Below are positions 15,923 to 24,813 of a stretch of 31,909 nt of DNA, one piece after another; positions within the stretch are counted from its first letter, which is position 1; every line of letters begins with the position of its first letter. The notes below the pieces were generated by a model. It made no database searches, was not told where the DNA came from, and worked only from the letters and a program-made list of their open reading frames with translations. A program made the translations under genes and the position numbers. The stretch is taken from assembly GCA_910586095.1 (NCBI GenBank), contig CAJUHQ010000028.1, positions 1 through 31,909 of the forward strand, given 5' to 3'. The stretch comes from an uncultured Lachnospiraceae bacterium. GTDB lineage: Bacteria; Bacillota; Clostridia; Lachnospirales; Lachnospiraceae.

Positions 15923-18900
15923 TTATTTTTTGTCAATTTTTGATGCCTTAGCCGCCATTCTTTTCTGATGTTTCTGTCGTCTACGAACTTTTGCTTCTTG
16001 ACGTCCTTGTTTGCTCATCAACAAATAAAAGCTTGGCAACAGCAACAAAATCAATAAAGTAGAAGTAATCAATCCTCCAATAATAATCAACGACATCCCC
16101 TTCATCATAGCTGCGTTTTCGTTCTTGGCAAAAATCATAGGTATCATAGACAAAATCGTAGTGAGTGTTGTCATCAAAATAGGTCGCAGACGAATATTGC
16201 CGCTTTCCATCAAAGCATCATTTAATGGCATATCCTCCTTAAGCTGGTTTGTAGTATCCACATACAAAATACCATTATTCACCACGATCCCCACTAACAT
16301 CAAAACGCCCATAAGAGATGTCATATTAAGCGTTGATCCTGTTATAAACAACAGGAAAAAGGAACCAATCAAACTAAACGGAATACTCAACATTACCATC
16401 AATGAGAACATAGGTGATTCAAACTGCATTGCCATGACAAGAAAAATCAAAAAAACTGCCGCAAGGATTGCTTTTTCGATTGCAACAAACTCCTCGTTCA
16501 TCATCTCACTCATCATAGCTTCTGTCTGGGTGACTCCCTCAGGAAACTGACCATTATTTTGCGCTTCTGCCACTGCGCTGTTGATAGCATTTTGTGCTGT
16601 AAACTTAGCATCGTCTGTTGTGTAAGCTATGATTGATACTTGATATTTGCCATCACTTCGAATCAATGTTTCTGGAACATCAGAATACACAATATTTGCC
16701 ACATCACTGACAGTAATCATATTGTTTCGCGGTGTCATAAGTTCTAGTCCCATCAACTGATTCATATCCACATAACTGTCTTTAGGATATTCGAGTCGCA
16801 CAGTGTATTCCTGTGTATTCATAGTCATATCCATCACTTCAATACCACTGCTGGCATTGTACAACTCACTTGCCACCTGAACCGCAGTAAGACCTACATC
16901 CATACACTTAAGCGGATTGATCTGAACCTTGGCTTGAACCGAATCCGAAGTGATATCACTAGATGTTTTAATCACTCCTGGTACATCCATCATAATCGCT
17001 TCAACCTGCCGTGCAGCGGTTTTGAGATCCTCCATATCTTCTCCACTCAAATCAACTTGTGTGCTGGCACTGACACTGAGCATCGCAGACATACCACTTC
17101 CTGATGCTTCCACAATAACGCTCATATTGGTGTAATCTTTTAATTTTTGGTTATATTCATCCACCAACTGACTAATGGACTTTTTGCATGTATCTGACGG
17201 ATAAGCTGTAATGGTAGCTGTCGAACCACTTATAGTCAGATTACATCCTGAAAAATCAGGATCGTCTATCACCATCTGTTCTATAGATTGTATATTTTCA
17301 TCTACTACTTCCAAGCGCGTTCCTGTTCTTTGCTCTATGGAAATTCCCATATTATCCAGCCCTGTCGCTGTCATGAGTTCTCTGTCTAACTGTGCTGCAA
17401 GCACAAAGGCCAACACTAATAATCCCACCGCTACCAACATAACTGTCTTTTTCTTTAGCATAATGTGACTCAGCAACTTCTTGTATCCAGAGCCAACATA
17501 ATTTAGCATCTTATTCACTAAGGTATTCTTCTTTTCTTTTGGTCTATATTTCCAAAAGAAAATTGGAATTAGTGTAATTGCAATAATCAGAGAAGATAAC
17601 ATTGCAAGAATAATTGTAAAACCAAGCTGTGAAAATAATTGCCCTGCAAGTCCTTTCATAACAGACAATGGCAAATACACTACTACCGTCGTAATTGTAG
17701 AAGCAACGACCGAAGAAGATACAACTTTTGTACCTGCAAGTGCAGCATCTTTATAATCTCCACGCTCCTCCTTTAACCGAAAACAGCTCTCCAAAACCAC
17801 AATAGAAGAATCCACCATCATTCCAATGGCGATGACTAGCGCTCCCATTGTGACAACATTTAATGAAAATCCTGCGAAACTCATAAAAATCAATGAGGCG
17901 AGCAAGGCAATTGGCATAGAGCTTCCCACAATAAGACTCGCTTTAAAATCTCCAAAAAAGATAAAGAGGACTACCATAGAAAACACAACACCAAGAACAA
18001 GTGTTTCTGCCACTGAACTCAATGAGGATTTAATACCATCCGCTGCATCATATGCCACAGAAATCTGTATGGCAGGATTCTTTTCTGCTGCCCGTTTCAC
18101 TACAGATTTTACCTGATTAGACACATCAACCGTACCTGCACTTTGAACCTTTGCAATGCCAACACTAATACTATCTCTTCCATTAAATCTACTGATACTA
18201 CTATTTGCCTTAGAGGCCATTGAAACAGTAGCAATATCTGAAAGGGTTATGAGCGTTCCTCTATTTGTGATAATAGGAATATTTTGCAAATCAATCAAAC
18301 TCTCTGGTTTGGACGAAGCCGATGTGCTGACATTTTGCGTTCCCTGCTCTACGCTACCTATTGGTATTGTAAAATCTGTTGTAGCTATATAATTTTTTAT
18401 ATTGGCCATCGTAACGCCATACTGCTGCATTTTGTCACTGTGCAGTTCTACCTTAATATAGTCAGATTCACCTCCTGATATACTGGTACGCGCCACATCT
18501 GATAAACGCTCAAGCTCAGGTTCAATCTCATCTTCTACAAATTTGAGAACATCCGTGTCACCAGTTGTTGTGACTGACAGTGTTATGATATCCTGCGCAT
18601 TCATATTCATTTCTATAATAACTGGGTCCATCGCATCTTCTGGCAGTTGCAATGAAGCGGTATCCACAGCGCTTCTCAAATCAGTATAAGCATCATCAAT
18701 ATTGGTACCATACTCATAAGAAAACATAACCATAGAATAATTGGCATTGGACTGTGAGTCAACAGAATCTACGCCTGCTAATGTCTTACCTGCATCTTCA
18801 ATAATCTTCGTTACAAGCTCTTGTGTTGTTTCTGGATCGCCTCCTTGAAAATATGTCATGACAAAGAGCATTGGCATCTCAATATCTGGTATTAACTCCA

Positions 18901-19003
18901 TCTTAAAACTAAATAGTGAATTCACACCAAATACAAACAATGCCAACACAATCAACAATGCCGAAACATGTCTTTTGAGTGCCAGCTTAGTCAGGGAACT
19001 CAT
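15923..19003 (-). CDS. RND-family (HAE1/AcrB-like) efflux permease
   Basis: This is a proton-driven resistance-nodulation-division exporter. The 1026 residues show the duplicated RND plan: helix 1 (HVSALLIVLALFVFGVNSLF), a large outer domain (about 35-320), six helices, a second helix-loop block (from about 510), a second outer domain and six final helices ending in a basic tail (RRRQKHQKRMAAK). The helix-4 proton-relay segment reads GMMVDSSIVVLES: the first Asp is kept and the second (Asp in AcrB) is Ser. An AGGAGG site nine bases before the ATG overlaps the stop codon of the adaptor gene, so the two are coupled. The substrate cannot be inferred; no TolC-like gene is nearby, as expected for a single-membrane cell. 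Confidence 0.92.
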   Translation of the reverse strand: MSSLTKLALKRHVSALLIVLALFVFGVNSLFSFKMELIPDIEMPMLFVMTYFQGGDPETTQELVTKIIEDAGKTLAGVDSVDSQSNANYSMVMFSYEYGTNIDDAYTDLRSAVDTASLQLPEDAMDPVIIEMNMNAQDIITLSVTTTGDTDVLKFVEDEIEPELERLSDVARTSISGGESDYIKVELHSDKMQQYGVTMANIKNYIATTDFTIPIGSVEQGTQNVSTSASSKPESLIDLQNIPIITNRGTLITLSDIATVSMASKANSSISRFNGRDSISVGIAKVQSAGTVDVSNQVKSVVKRAAEKNPAIQISVAYDAADGIKSSLSSVAETLVLGVVFSMVVLFIFFGDFKASLIVGSSMPIALLASLIFMSFAGFSLNVVTMGALVIAIGMMVDSSIVVLESCFRLKEERGDYKDAALAGTKVVSSSVVASTITTVVVYLPLSVMKGLAGQLFSQLGFTIILAMLSSLIIAITLIPIFFWKYRPKEKKNTLVNKMLNYVGSGYKKLLSHIMLKKKTVMLVAVGLLVLAFVLAAQLDRELMTATGLDNMGISIEQRTGTRLEVVDENIQSIEQMVIDDPDFSGCNLTISGSTATITAYPSDTCKKSISQLVDEYNQKLKDYTNMSVIVEASGSGMSAMLSVSASTQVDLSGEDMEDLKTAARQVEAIMMDVPGVIKTSSDITSDSVQAKVQINPLKCMDVGLTAVQVASELYNASSGIEVMDMTMNTQEYTVRLEYPKDSYVDMNQLMGLELMTPRNNMITVSDVANIVYSDVPETLIRSDGKYQVSIIAYTTDDAKFTAQNAINSAVAEAQNNGQFPEGVTQTEAMMSEMMNEEFVAIEKAILAAVFLIFLVMAMQFESPMFSLMVMLSIPFSLIGSFFLLFITGSTLNMTSLMGVLMLVGIVVNNGILYVDTTNQLKEDMPLNDALMESGNIRLRPILMTTLTTILSMIPMIFAKNENAAMMKGMSLIIIGGLITSTLLILLLLPSFYLLMSKQGRQEAKVRRRQKHQKRMAAKASKIDKK

Positions 19004-19016
19004 TGCTTACCGCCTC

Positions 19017-20591
19017 CTATTCTTGAGTCTTATCATTTGCCTGAGGTTCGCGCACTGAAACTGCAACCCCCTCACGAAGCTGTGCCGACCATGTTGTGAC
19101 AACAACATCATTACTGGTAAGTCCCTCCAATACTACAATCTTGTCAATATCATAAAGTCCTGTAGTAATGTTTGTTTTTCTGGCTACACCATCTACCACG
19201 GTATATACATATGCTTGTGTCCCATCATAATATACAGAATCATAAGGAATAATCACTACATTCTTTTCATGGTAAGTATCTGTTGTGACAGTTGCCTTTG
19301 TTCCAGAAAGAAGAGCGGACGCATCCCCTTTAATTGCTGCTTTTACCATAAAAAGACCTGTAGTAGCATCAACCGCATTACCAATCTCAATGACTTGCGC
19401 ATTATAAGTCTTATTATCCTTTTCAACAACCACTTGCTGCCCTGTTTCAAAAGTATTGCGCACACCTTCACTTACATAATATGTTGCCACCATTGTGTCT
19501 TTATTTGCAATTACAAATGCTGGATTGCCAGAGCTAGCAAAATCATGTTCACTGACATTAACCGTTTCCACTACTCCTGATATTGTAGCCTTAATGGTAT
19601 AAGCATCTAAGTTTTCCTGTGCTTGTTCTATTGACAGTTTTGCCTGTTCCGCGCTAAGTTTTGCCTGGGATATACCTAACTCTGCCTGAGAAACACTATT
19701 TTGTGACACTTGTTTTTGTCCTTCGCGAAGCTCTCCGTTGGCAATGTTAGAGCTTGTTACTGCTTGGCTATACTGCCTGTATGTACTGTTGATCTGATCC
19801 TGAATCTCTTCGATCTTTGCTTCGCATTGATCTATTGCTGATTTATATTGTGTAATTTTTGCTTCCACAGGCCCTGTTTTTGCGGCTGCCTCCTGATACC
19901 GTTCCATCGCTGCCATATAATCAGCGACCTCGGACGGGTCATTTTTATCAAAAGTATCCGCGTACTTTTTTATTTCGTCTACATCTTCCCTAAAATCATA
20001 TTCCTTTTTCAAATCTGCCAATTCATTCTCTGCATCTTTGAGATCCCCTTTTGTTTTATCTAGAGAATCCATTGCGTCTAGTAGTCCTTCTTGCAGTGCC
20101 TCTACCCCATCTCCTACCTGTGATAAATTGCTATCTGTCTCCATTTCATTGAGTAGTTCAGCTCCTTCTCCAAAACTAGACTGATAACCTATTTGAGCAT
20201 TGTCTAAAAGAAGTTGATTATTCTGTTGTGAAATCTGAGCAAGATTAGCAGAAATTTCTGCATTTTTCATACTAATCTGTGCAATCGTATCATCTAATAC
20301 AGCCAGAATATCACCTTCCTGCACAACATCTCCTGCCTCCACTAGCACTTGAAGAACTTCACCAGTAGCCTTGGGAATCACATACACAGACTCGTCAGGA
20401 TTGATTGTAGCAATGAAACTACCACTCAATTTTAGATCACCAATCTCTGGATTGGACGCCTCTACAATGGCAACATCCTCCACGGTTTCCTCTTGTACCG
20501 TCTGGCTACAGCCCCAAAGAGCTGACGCAGACAATACTGTACATAAAAGCAACGCACTTTTTCTTGGTCTGTTTCTCATATTAATAACCAT
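19017..20591 (-). CDS. RND efflux periplasmic-adaptor-type (HlyD/MFP) lipoprotein
   Basis: This is the membrane-fusion/adaptor partner of the RND permease. The N-terminus is a lipoprotein signal (KSALLLCTVLSASALWGC, modified Cys28). A lipoyl half follows (IPKATGEVLQVLVEAGDVVQEGDILAVLDD, about 72-102). A long helical hairpin comes next (about 105-325, rich in Q, E, K and A), then the second lipoyl half (IKATISGVVETVNVSEHDFAS) and the beta-barrel domain (MVATYYVSEG). At 524 residues it is longer than common adaptors because of the extended coiled coil. In a Gram-positive cell it would be anchored on the outer face of the single membrane. The start ATG at 20591 has GAGAG six bases upstream; 20579 is an alternative. 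Confidence 0.9.
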   Translation of the reverse strand: MVINMRNRPRKSALLLCTVLSASALWGCSQTVQEETVEDVAIVEASNPEIGDLKLSGSFIATINPDESVYVIPKATGEVLQVLVEAGDVVQEGDILAVLDDTIAQISMKNAEISANLAQISQQNNQLLLDNAQIGYQSSFGEGAELLNEMETDSNLSQVGDGVEALQEGLLDAMDSLDKTKGDLKDAENELADLKKEYDFREDVDEIKKYADTFDKNDPSEVADYMAAMERYQEAAAKTGPVEAKITQYKSAIDQCEAKIEEIQDQINSTYRQYSQAVTSSNIANGELREGQKQVSQNSVSQAELGISQAKLSAEQAKLSIEQAQENLDAYTIKATISGVVETVNVSEHDFASSGNPAFVIANKDTMVATYYVSEGVRNTFETGQQVVVEKDNKTYNAQVIEIGNAVDATTGLFMVKAAIKGDASALLSGTKATVTTDTYHEKNVVIIPYDSVYYDGTQAYVYTVVDGVARKTNITTGLYDIDKIVVLEGLTSNDVVVTTWSAQLREGVAVSVREPQANDKTQE

Positions 20592-20640
20592 ACCTTTCTC
20601 TCAACTTACAGACTATAAGCCGCAGACACACTAATTCCCT

Positions 20641-20671
20641 ATTATCATTGCAGTAAACTGCTCTTACTCAA
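20641..20671 (-). promoter_or_regulatory. Possible promoter of the RND operon with an embedded palindrome
   Basis: On the minus strand TTGAGT (20666-20671) and GATAAT (20641-20646) are 19 bases apart. The spacer contains the inverted repeat GCAGT-AA-ACTGC (20650-20661), a position where a repressor could block RNA polymerase. The spacer is longer than ideal and no regulator gene is adjacent. The rest of the 310-base interval 20592-20901 is A/T-rich and holds the divergent promoter at 20850. Confidence 0.3.
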
Positions 20672-20849
20672 ATTTTTCAATTTTAATTCTTTATCTCTCC
20701 AATAACCCAAAACTTTATAATCAAAGGTTATTTTATACGAATTTTTATCAGAAATAAAGAGAAACTACTATTAATTAATTGAACTTTTATATTACAAAAA
20801 AATATATAAACTTTTTTCCATAGGTCTGTTCTTTCTTGTTTTTTTTGAT

Positions 20850-20855
20850 TATAAT
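20850..20855 (+). promoter_or_regulatory. -10 box of the secreted-protein gene
   Basis: A perfect TATAAT lies 47 bases before the ATG at 20902, after a T-rich tract. The -35 region (near 20827-20832) is not a good consensus match. An AGGAG ribosome site (about 20890) follows. Confidence 0.5.
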
Positions 20856-20901
20856 AGAAAACAGTAACTAATTTCTATTTATTATGTATTAGGAGATATC
20901 C

Positions 20902-21600
20902 ATGAAAACTAGAATGAAAAGTCTTATTTGTTCTATCCTTATTTTTGTATTAGCCTTGCCCCTTGCTGTAACTATTCCTTCCCAGACTGCTTCTGCAAAA
21001 GAATTGGTTGGAAATGGGTTAATCTTATCAACGGATGCCATTACAGTGACAGAAGGGGGTTCCATAACTTTTACAGCCGCTCTGGGGGAGGGTTATGATG
21101 CATCAAGGCTTGCTTGTGTCATAGCAGACACAAATGTTGCAACCATTGTTCCTATTGCTTATTCTGCCAATGTCGCCGCCTTTCAAATTGATTATGTTGA
21201 AGGAGGACAAACTGTAGCAGCAGTGTTCCATCTAGACAATCCTGATGTGGTGGCTTATGTGCCAGTCAACGCCTCTCCTATAATTATGGAAATTCCTTCT
21301 AAACTTGGTACAAATCGTGACAACTATTGTCAACTTGTAAGCTACGAATTTGTCCCTTATGATTTTCCTTATGCAGATTTTAACGACTACAAATGCACTT
21401 TAAACATCAGGTATAGGTGTACTTCCTACAAAGATGGCGATTTTAGCAAATGGGGCTGTTATGGTTATTTCTATGATGCCCAGGGAAACATTCTTTCAAA
21501 GGTTCATTTGTATTGTAGCGTTCTTGCCAAAGACAGAGTATACCACAGTGAATTCAATGTTCCTGTCAATGCAGTTCGCTTTGTAATTGAAGGCTTCTAA
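20902..21600 (+). CDS. Secreted protein of unknown function
   Basis: The 232-residue product begins with a classical signal peptide (basic MKTRMK, hydrophobic core LICSILIFVLALPLAV, likely cleavage after ASA at residue 32). There is no lipobox, sortase motif or later membrane helix, so the mature 200-residue protein is probably released. The region around residues 38-115 (ILSTDAITVTEGGSITFTA) resembles a bacterial Ig-like beta domain. The C-terminal part contains several Cys and Tyr residues (CTLNIRYRCTSYKDGDFSKW) and is of unknown fold. It is the only plus-strand gene between the cbi genes and the right edge. It has its own -10 box and shares a bidirectional terminator at 21652-21693. The function is not recognised. 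Confidence 0.8.
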   Translation: MKTRMKSLICSILIFVLALPLAVTIPSQTASAKELVGNGLILSTDAITVTEGGSITFTAALGEGYDASRLACVIADTNVATIVPIAYSANVAAFQIDYVEGGQTVAAVFHLDNPDVVAYVPVNASPIIMEIPSKLGTNRDNYCQLVSYEFVPYDFPYADFNDYKCTLNIRYRCTSYKDGDFSKWGCYGYFYDAQGNILSKVHLYCSVLAKDRVYHSEFNVPVNAVRFVIEGF

Positions 21601-21651
21601 TCTATCACATTGTACAATCAAACAATCAATATTCTTTTTTGCATCCATGTG

Positions 21652-21693
21652 CACAATAAAATCCCGATAGAATCCTAGCGGGATTTTATTGTG
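21652..21693. terminator. Bidirectional terminator between convergent genes
   Basis: CACAATAAAATCCCG (21652-21666) pairs perfectly over 15 bases with CGGGATTTTATTGTG (21679-21693) around a 12-base loop. The A/T-rich lower stem supplies U-rich ends for both directions. It sits between the secreted-protein gene (+) and the PocR/receptor-tip gene (-). Confidence 0.85.
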
Positions 21694-21732
21694 TAAGGAG
21701 CTTAGCCCCATTTGTTTTATATTTTATTTTTA

Positions 21733-22515
21733 TTAATCATCAAAAACTGTTGTCATAGAATTAATCAGTCGTGTAATTTCTTGAACAGATTTCTCGATAT
21801 TGTTGTATATACCTGCTGACTGATTAGACAAGTCCTGCATACTTTTTGCTACCACTGCAAAGCCTACTCCTGCCTCTCCACTTCTTGCCGCCTCGATTGT
21901 GGCATTTAAGGACAAAATCGTTTGTTTCTTTGCGATACCTTTTAGATGTCCTGTATTTTCATTGATTTCCTGTACCAATTCCCCTGATTTTTTAATATCT
22001 TCCTTTACTGAATCAAGCCTATATGCATTACTATGCCTAAAATACTCAAGGTTTACAAGCTGATTAACAGTAGTTCCAAGCAAACTGGAAGCCGCACGTA
22101 TCTCCTTCTCTGTTCTGACAGGGACTTTTCGAAGTGCTTGCAAGTATTTGTCTGGCGCGATTCCAAGTTCTTCTGCTGTTCTTCTAAACTTGTCCTCATC
22201 TGGTTCGTTAGGAAGTACTTGACCTCCTATAATAGAACCCAATTTCTGCCCATTGACCACAATATCAATAGAAAAATCCATCAATCCTGCATGGCAAACA
22301 TATGTACCTGTACATTCTTGATCGCATTTGACACAGCGCCGATTTCCCTCTGTTGACCCTCGTGTATACTTCATACAAAAATCGGTAAAATTACTCCCTC
22401 TTGTCAAGTACTCACCATTTTGATCCACAGCGATAGCAGCAAGTCCTGTGGCCTCAGAAAAGTTATCCTGCAATTCTTGCAGCGCCTTTAAATCCATAAA
22501 ATCTTTTAACTCCAT
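21733..22515 (-). CDS. PocR-domain soluble chemoreceptor-like protein
   Basis: This is a 260-residue cytosolic sensor. Residues 1-160 match a PocR ligand-binding domain (a PAS-like fold first seen in the 1,2-propanediol regulator PocR), with the cysteine cluster Cys61, Cys64, Cys68 and Cys74 and the block HAGLMDFSIDIVVNGQKLGSIIGGQV. Residues 196-235 are the highly conserved chemoreceptor hairpin tip (QTILSLNATIEAARSGEAGVGFAVVA), which in full receptors contacts CheA and CheW. The long helical arms, membrane segments and HAMP domain of a normal receptor are missing, so it is a minimal receptor. The ligand is unknown; the cysteines could bind a metal or cluster. A good promoter at 22604-22632 drives it alone. 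Confidence 0.87.
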   Translation of the reverse strand: MELKDFMDLKALQELQDNFSEATGLAAIAVDQNGEYLTRGSNFTDFCMKYTRGSTEGNRRCVKCDQECTGTYVCHAGLMDFSIDIVVNGQKLGSIIGGQVLPNEPDEDKFRRTAEELGIAPDKYLQALRKVPVRTEKEIRAASSLLGTTVNQLVNLEYFRHSNAYRLDSVKEDIKKSGELVQEINENTGHLKGIAKKQTILSLNATIEAARSGEAGVGFAVVAKSMQDLSNQSAGIYNNIEKSVQEITRLINSMTTVFDD

Positions 22516-22603
22516 TTTTTATAACCCTGTTCCTTTCAAAGTTTGTAAAAATCCCTGAGTTTCAATTTCTAATCCTTTGTCAATCACAAAACGTTGTACT
22601 TAC

Positions 22604-22632
22604 AGTATACCGATATTTTTAGACAAATTCAA
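22604..22632 (-). promoter_or_regulatory. Promoter of the PocR/receptor-tip gene
   Basis: On the minus strand, TTGAAT (22627-22632) and TATACT (22604-22609) are separated by exactly 17 bases, a near-consensus sigma-A promoter. The -35 box overlaps the stop codon of recN, so this gene is transcribed separately from the recN operon even though it lies directly downstream. Confidence 0.65.
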
Positions 22633-24320
22633 CAGATTACACTTGCTTTTTTATTTCTGGCTGTATCAATTAATTCTTTCGCATTTTTTCGAACAGTTTC
22701 TGTAATGGTATCACTTCCAATCATTCGCGCAAGCTCATCAATCACTTCTATCTCAGACAATTGTACAATATCTGTCATAGTCTTATTGTCCACGGCCTGT
22801 TTTGCAATCTTGTAATGACTGTCCGCCATCGCCGCAATCTGTGGTAGATGTGTAATACATATAATCTGATGACTTCCCGACAACATACCAAGTTTCTCTG
22901 ACACTTTCCATGCCGTTTTTCCACTGATTCCTGTGTCAATCTCATCAAAAATCATTGTCGAAATTCTATCGCGAGACGCGAGTACTGTCTTAATAGCAAG
23001 CATAATACGTGATAGTTCACCGCCACTGGCCACACTTCCTAAACTTTTTAGAGGCTCTCCTGGGTTGGTAGAAATCATAAATTCAACATCATTGAATCCA
23101 CTTGCAGTAATTTCTTCTTTCTCCCTGACTTGTATCTCAAACTTTACATCCAGAAAATTTAGATCTGTCAGTGCTGCTACCATATCTTTTGCGAGTTTTA
23201 AAGCCTCCCTTGTGCGAATCGTAGAAGCTTTTTTGCACAAAGTTCTCAATTCCTTTTCAGCAGCCGCGCATTTTTTCTCTAATAACTCCTTATAGACATC
23301 TGCATTTTTTAAGCGTTCAATTCTCTCTGCTAGAATATTTTGATACTCTAGTACTGCTGTAATGCTATCTCCATATTTTAATTTTAAATGATTAATCAGA
23401 TTCAAACGTTCCTGTGTCTGCGCAAATACTTCTGTATCAAATTCCATATCTGCCATATATGCTGCAATATTTCGATTAAAATCACTTAATAGCGCATCGA
23501 TATTCTCAAGCTCATCCGCTAACTCCTGCACCTGATCGTCATAACTTTCTATACTCCGCAGATCCTTTATTGCATGGCCAATTAGATCTGCTGCGGACTG
23601 TTCACTGTTTCCTGTAAACTGATACGAACGAACACTAGCCTCTACAATCTGCCTGCTATTTGACATTTTTCTGTAGTTGCTTTCTAGTTCTATATCCTCT
23701 CCTTCAGTCAGATTTGCCTCCTCAATTTCCTCATACTCAAATTCTGCCAATGATAACTCCTTGGCTTTCACGCTGTCATCAACACTGAATTCCTCCAATT
23801 CCTTTTTTAGTTTTGTATATTGATGGTACTTTTCTCTAATCACATCCTTCACAGATATGAGATCTTCTCCTGCAAACGAATCCAAAATTGCTATATGATT
23901 CTTCTTGTACAATAACGATTGGTGTTCATGCTGTCCATGTATGTCAATCAACAGTTCTGCAAGCAATTTAATTTGTTTTGCAGTGGCTGTTTCCCCACAT
24001 ATCTTAAATAGATTCCGATTTGGCTGAATCTTTCTCTGGATGATAATCACACCATCCTCCTCAACTGGAATCTCAAGCGCTCTGATTTCCTCTATAATCA
24101 ATGGATCGGATACTTGGAAGACTAGCTCCACAAATGCATAATCCGCTCCCGTTCTAATCATATCCTTATCCGCACGTGCGCCAAGTGCTAAATTAATAGA
24201 GCCAATAATAATCGATTTACCAGCACCTGTCTCTCCACTAAGAATATTTAGCCCTTCTTGAAATGTTACTTCTGTTTCCGATATGAGGGCTAGATTTTTT
24301 ACATGCAAACTTACTAACAT
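22629..24320 (-). CDS. recN: DNA repair protein RecN
   Basis: This is an SMC-like ATPase that acts early in double-strand break repair. Walker A is GETGAGKS (about residues 30-37). Two long coiled-coil arms occupy about residues 150-370. The C-terminal ATPase half carries the signature SGGELSRIMLAIK and Walker B MIFDEIDTGISG, followed by the switch ICITHLPQIAAMADSHY. At 563 residues the length is normal. The AAGGGG ribosome site overlaps the argR stop codon, so it is coupled to argR, as in the conserved argR-recN pair. Confidence 0.97.
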   Translation of the reverse strand: MLVSLHVKNLALISETEVTFQEGLNILSGETGAGKSIIIGSINLALGARADKDMIRTGADYAFVELVFQVSDPLIIEEIRALEIPVEEDGVIIIQRKIQPNRNLFKICGETATAKQIKLLAELLIDIHGQHEHQSLLYKKNHIAILDSFAGEDLISVKDVIREKYHQYTKLKKELEEFSVDDSVKAKELSLAEFEYEEIEEANLTEGEDIELESNYRKMSNSRQIVEASVRSYQFTGNSEQSAADLIGHAIKDLRSIESYDDQVQELADELENIDALLSDFNRNIAAYMADMEFDTEVFAQTQERLNLINHLKLKYGDSITAVLEYQNILAERIERLKNADVYKELLEKKCAAAEKELRTLCKKASTIRTREALKLAKDMVAALTDLNFLDVKFEIQVREKEEITASGFNDVEFMISTNPGEPLKSLGSVASGGELSRIMLAIKTVLASRDRISTMIFDEIDTGISGKTAWKVSEKLGMLSGSHQIICITHLPQIAAMADSHYKIAKQAVDNKTMTDIVQLSEIEVIDELARMIGSDTITETVRKNAKELIDTARNKKASVIC

Positions 24321-24323
24321 AGT

Positions 24324-24782
24324 TTACCCCTTGTTTTTTATGATTTCATCCAATTTTCCCATAACAATTTTTGTGTCTTCCACTGATTTCACGGCTGCAA
24401 AAATGGTGTCATCCCCTGCGATACAACCTACAATCTCCTGAAATTTTATGGCATCGAGCACCGCCGCAACTGCCATTGCCATACCTTGTGCAGTTTTTAT
24501 TACAAGAATGTTCTGTGCCATATTCATAGACACAAACCCATCTTGAAGCACACGTATGTGTTTATCACTAAGCTTTCTATCTTCATTTTGCAACACAATA
24601 TATTTTTGTCTGCCATGTTCCACCGAAATCTTGGACAATTTCAATTTTCTGATATCTCTTGAGACTGTGGCTTGTGTCACGTCAAATCCTTCAGCACGTA
24701 GGTATGCTGCCAGTTCTTCCTGTGTCTCAATATCATATTTATTGATTAATTCTAGCACAACCTCGTGTCTTTTCCTTTTCAT
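24324..24782 (-). CDS. argR: Arginine repressor ArgR/AhrC
   Basis: This is an arginine-responsive hexameric regulator that represses arginine biosynthesis and activates catabolism. Residues 1-70 form the winged-helix DNA-binding domain (YLRAEGFDVTQATVSRDIRKLKL). The C-terminal oligomerisation and arginine-binding domain contains VGCIAGDDTIFA, the conserved GTIAGDDTI-type ligand site. The 152-residue length is normal. AAAGG lies eight bases before the ATG. It sits between nadK and recN; such linkage is positional and does not imply that the neighbours belong to arginine metabolism. Confidence 0.96.
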   Translation of the reverse strand: MKRKRHEVVLELINKYDIETQEELAAYLRAEGFDVTQATVSRDIRKLKLSKISVEHGRQKYIVLQNEDRKLSDKHIRVLQDGFVSMNMAQNILVIKTAQGMAMAVAAVLDAIKFQEIVGCIAGDDTIFAAVKSVEDTKIVMGKLDEIIKNKG

Positions 24783-24813
24783 CTACTACTATACCTTTCA
24801 CATTTTTCTATAT

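Noticed and set aside
17826..18116. Plus-strand open frame inside the RND permease gene
   Set aside because: It is a shadow frame of a long, well-conserved gene on the other strand.
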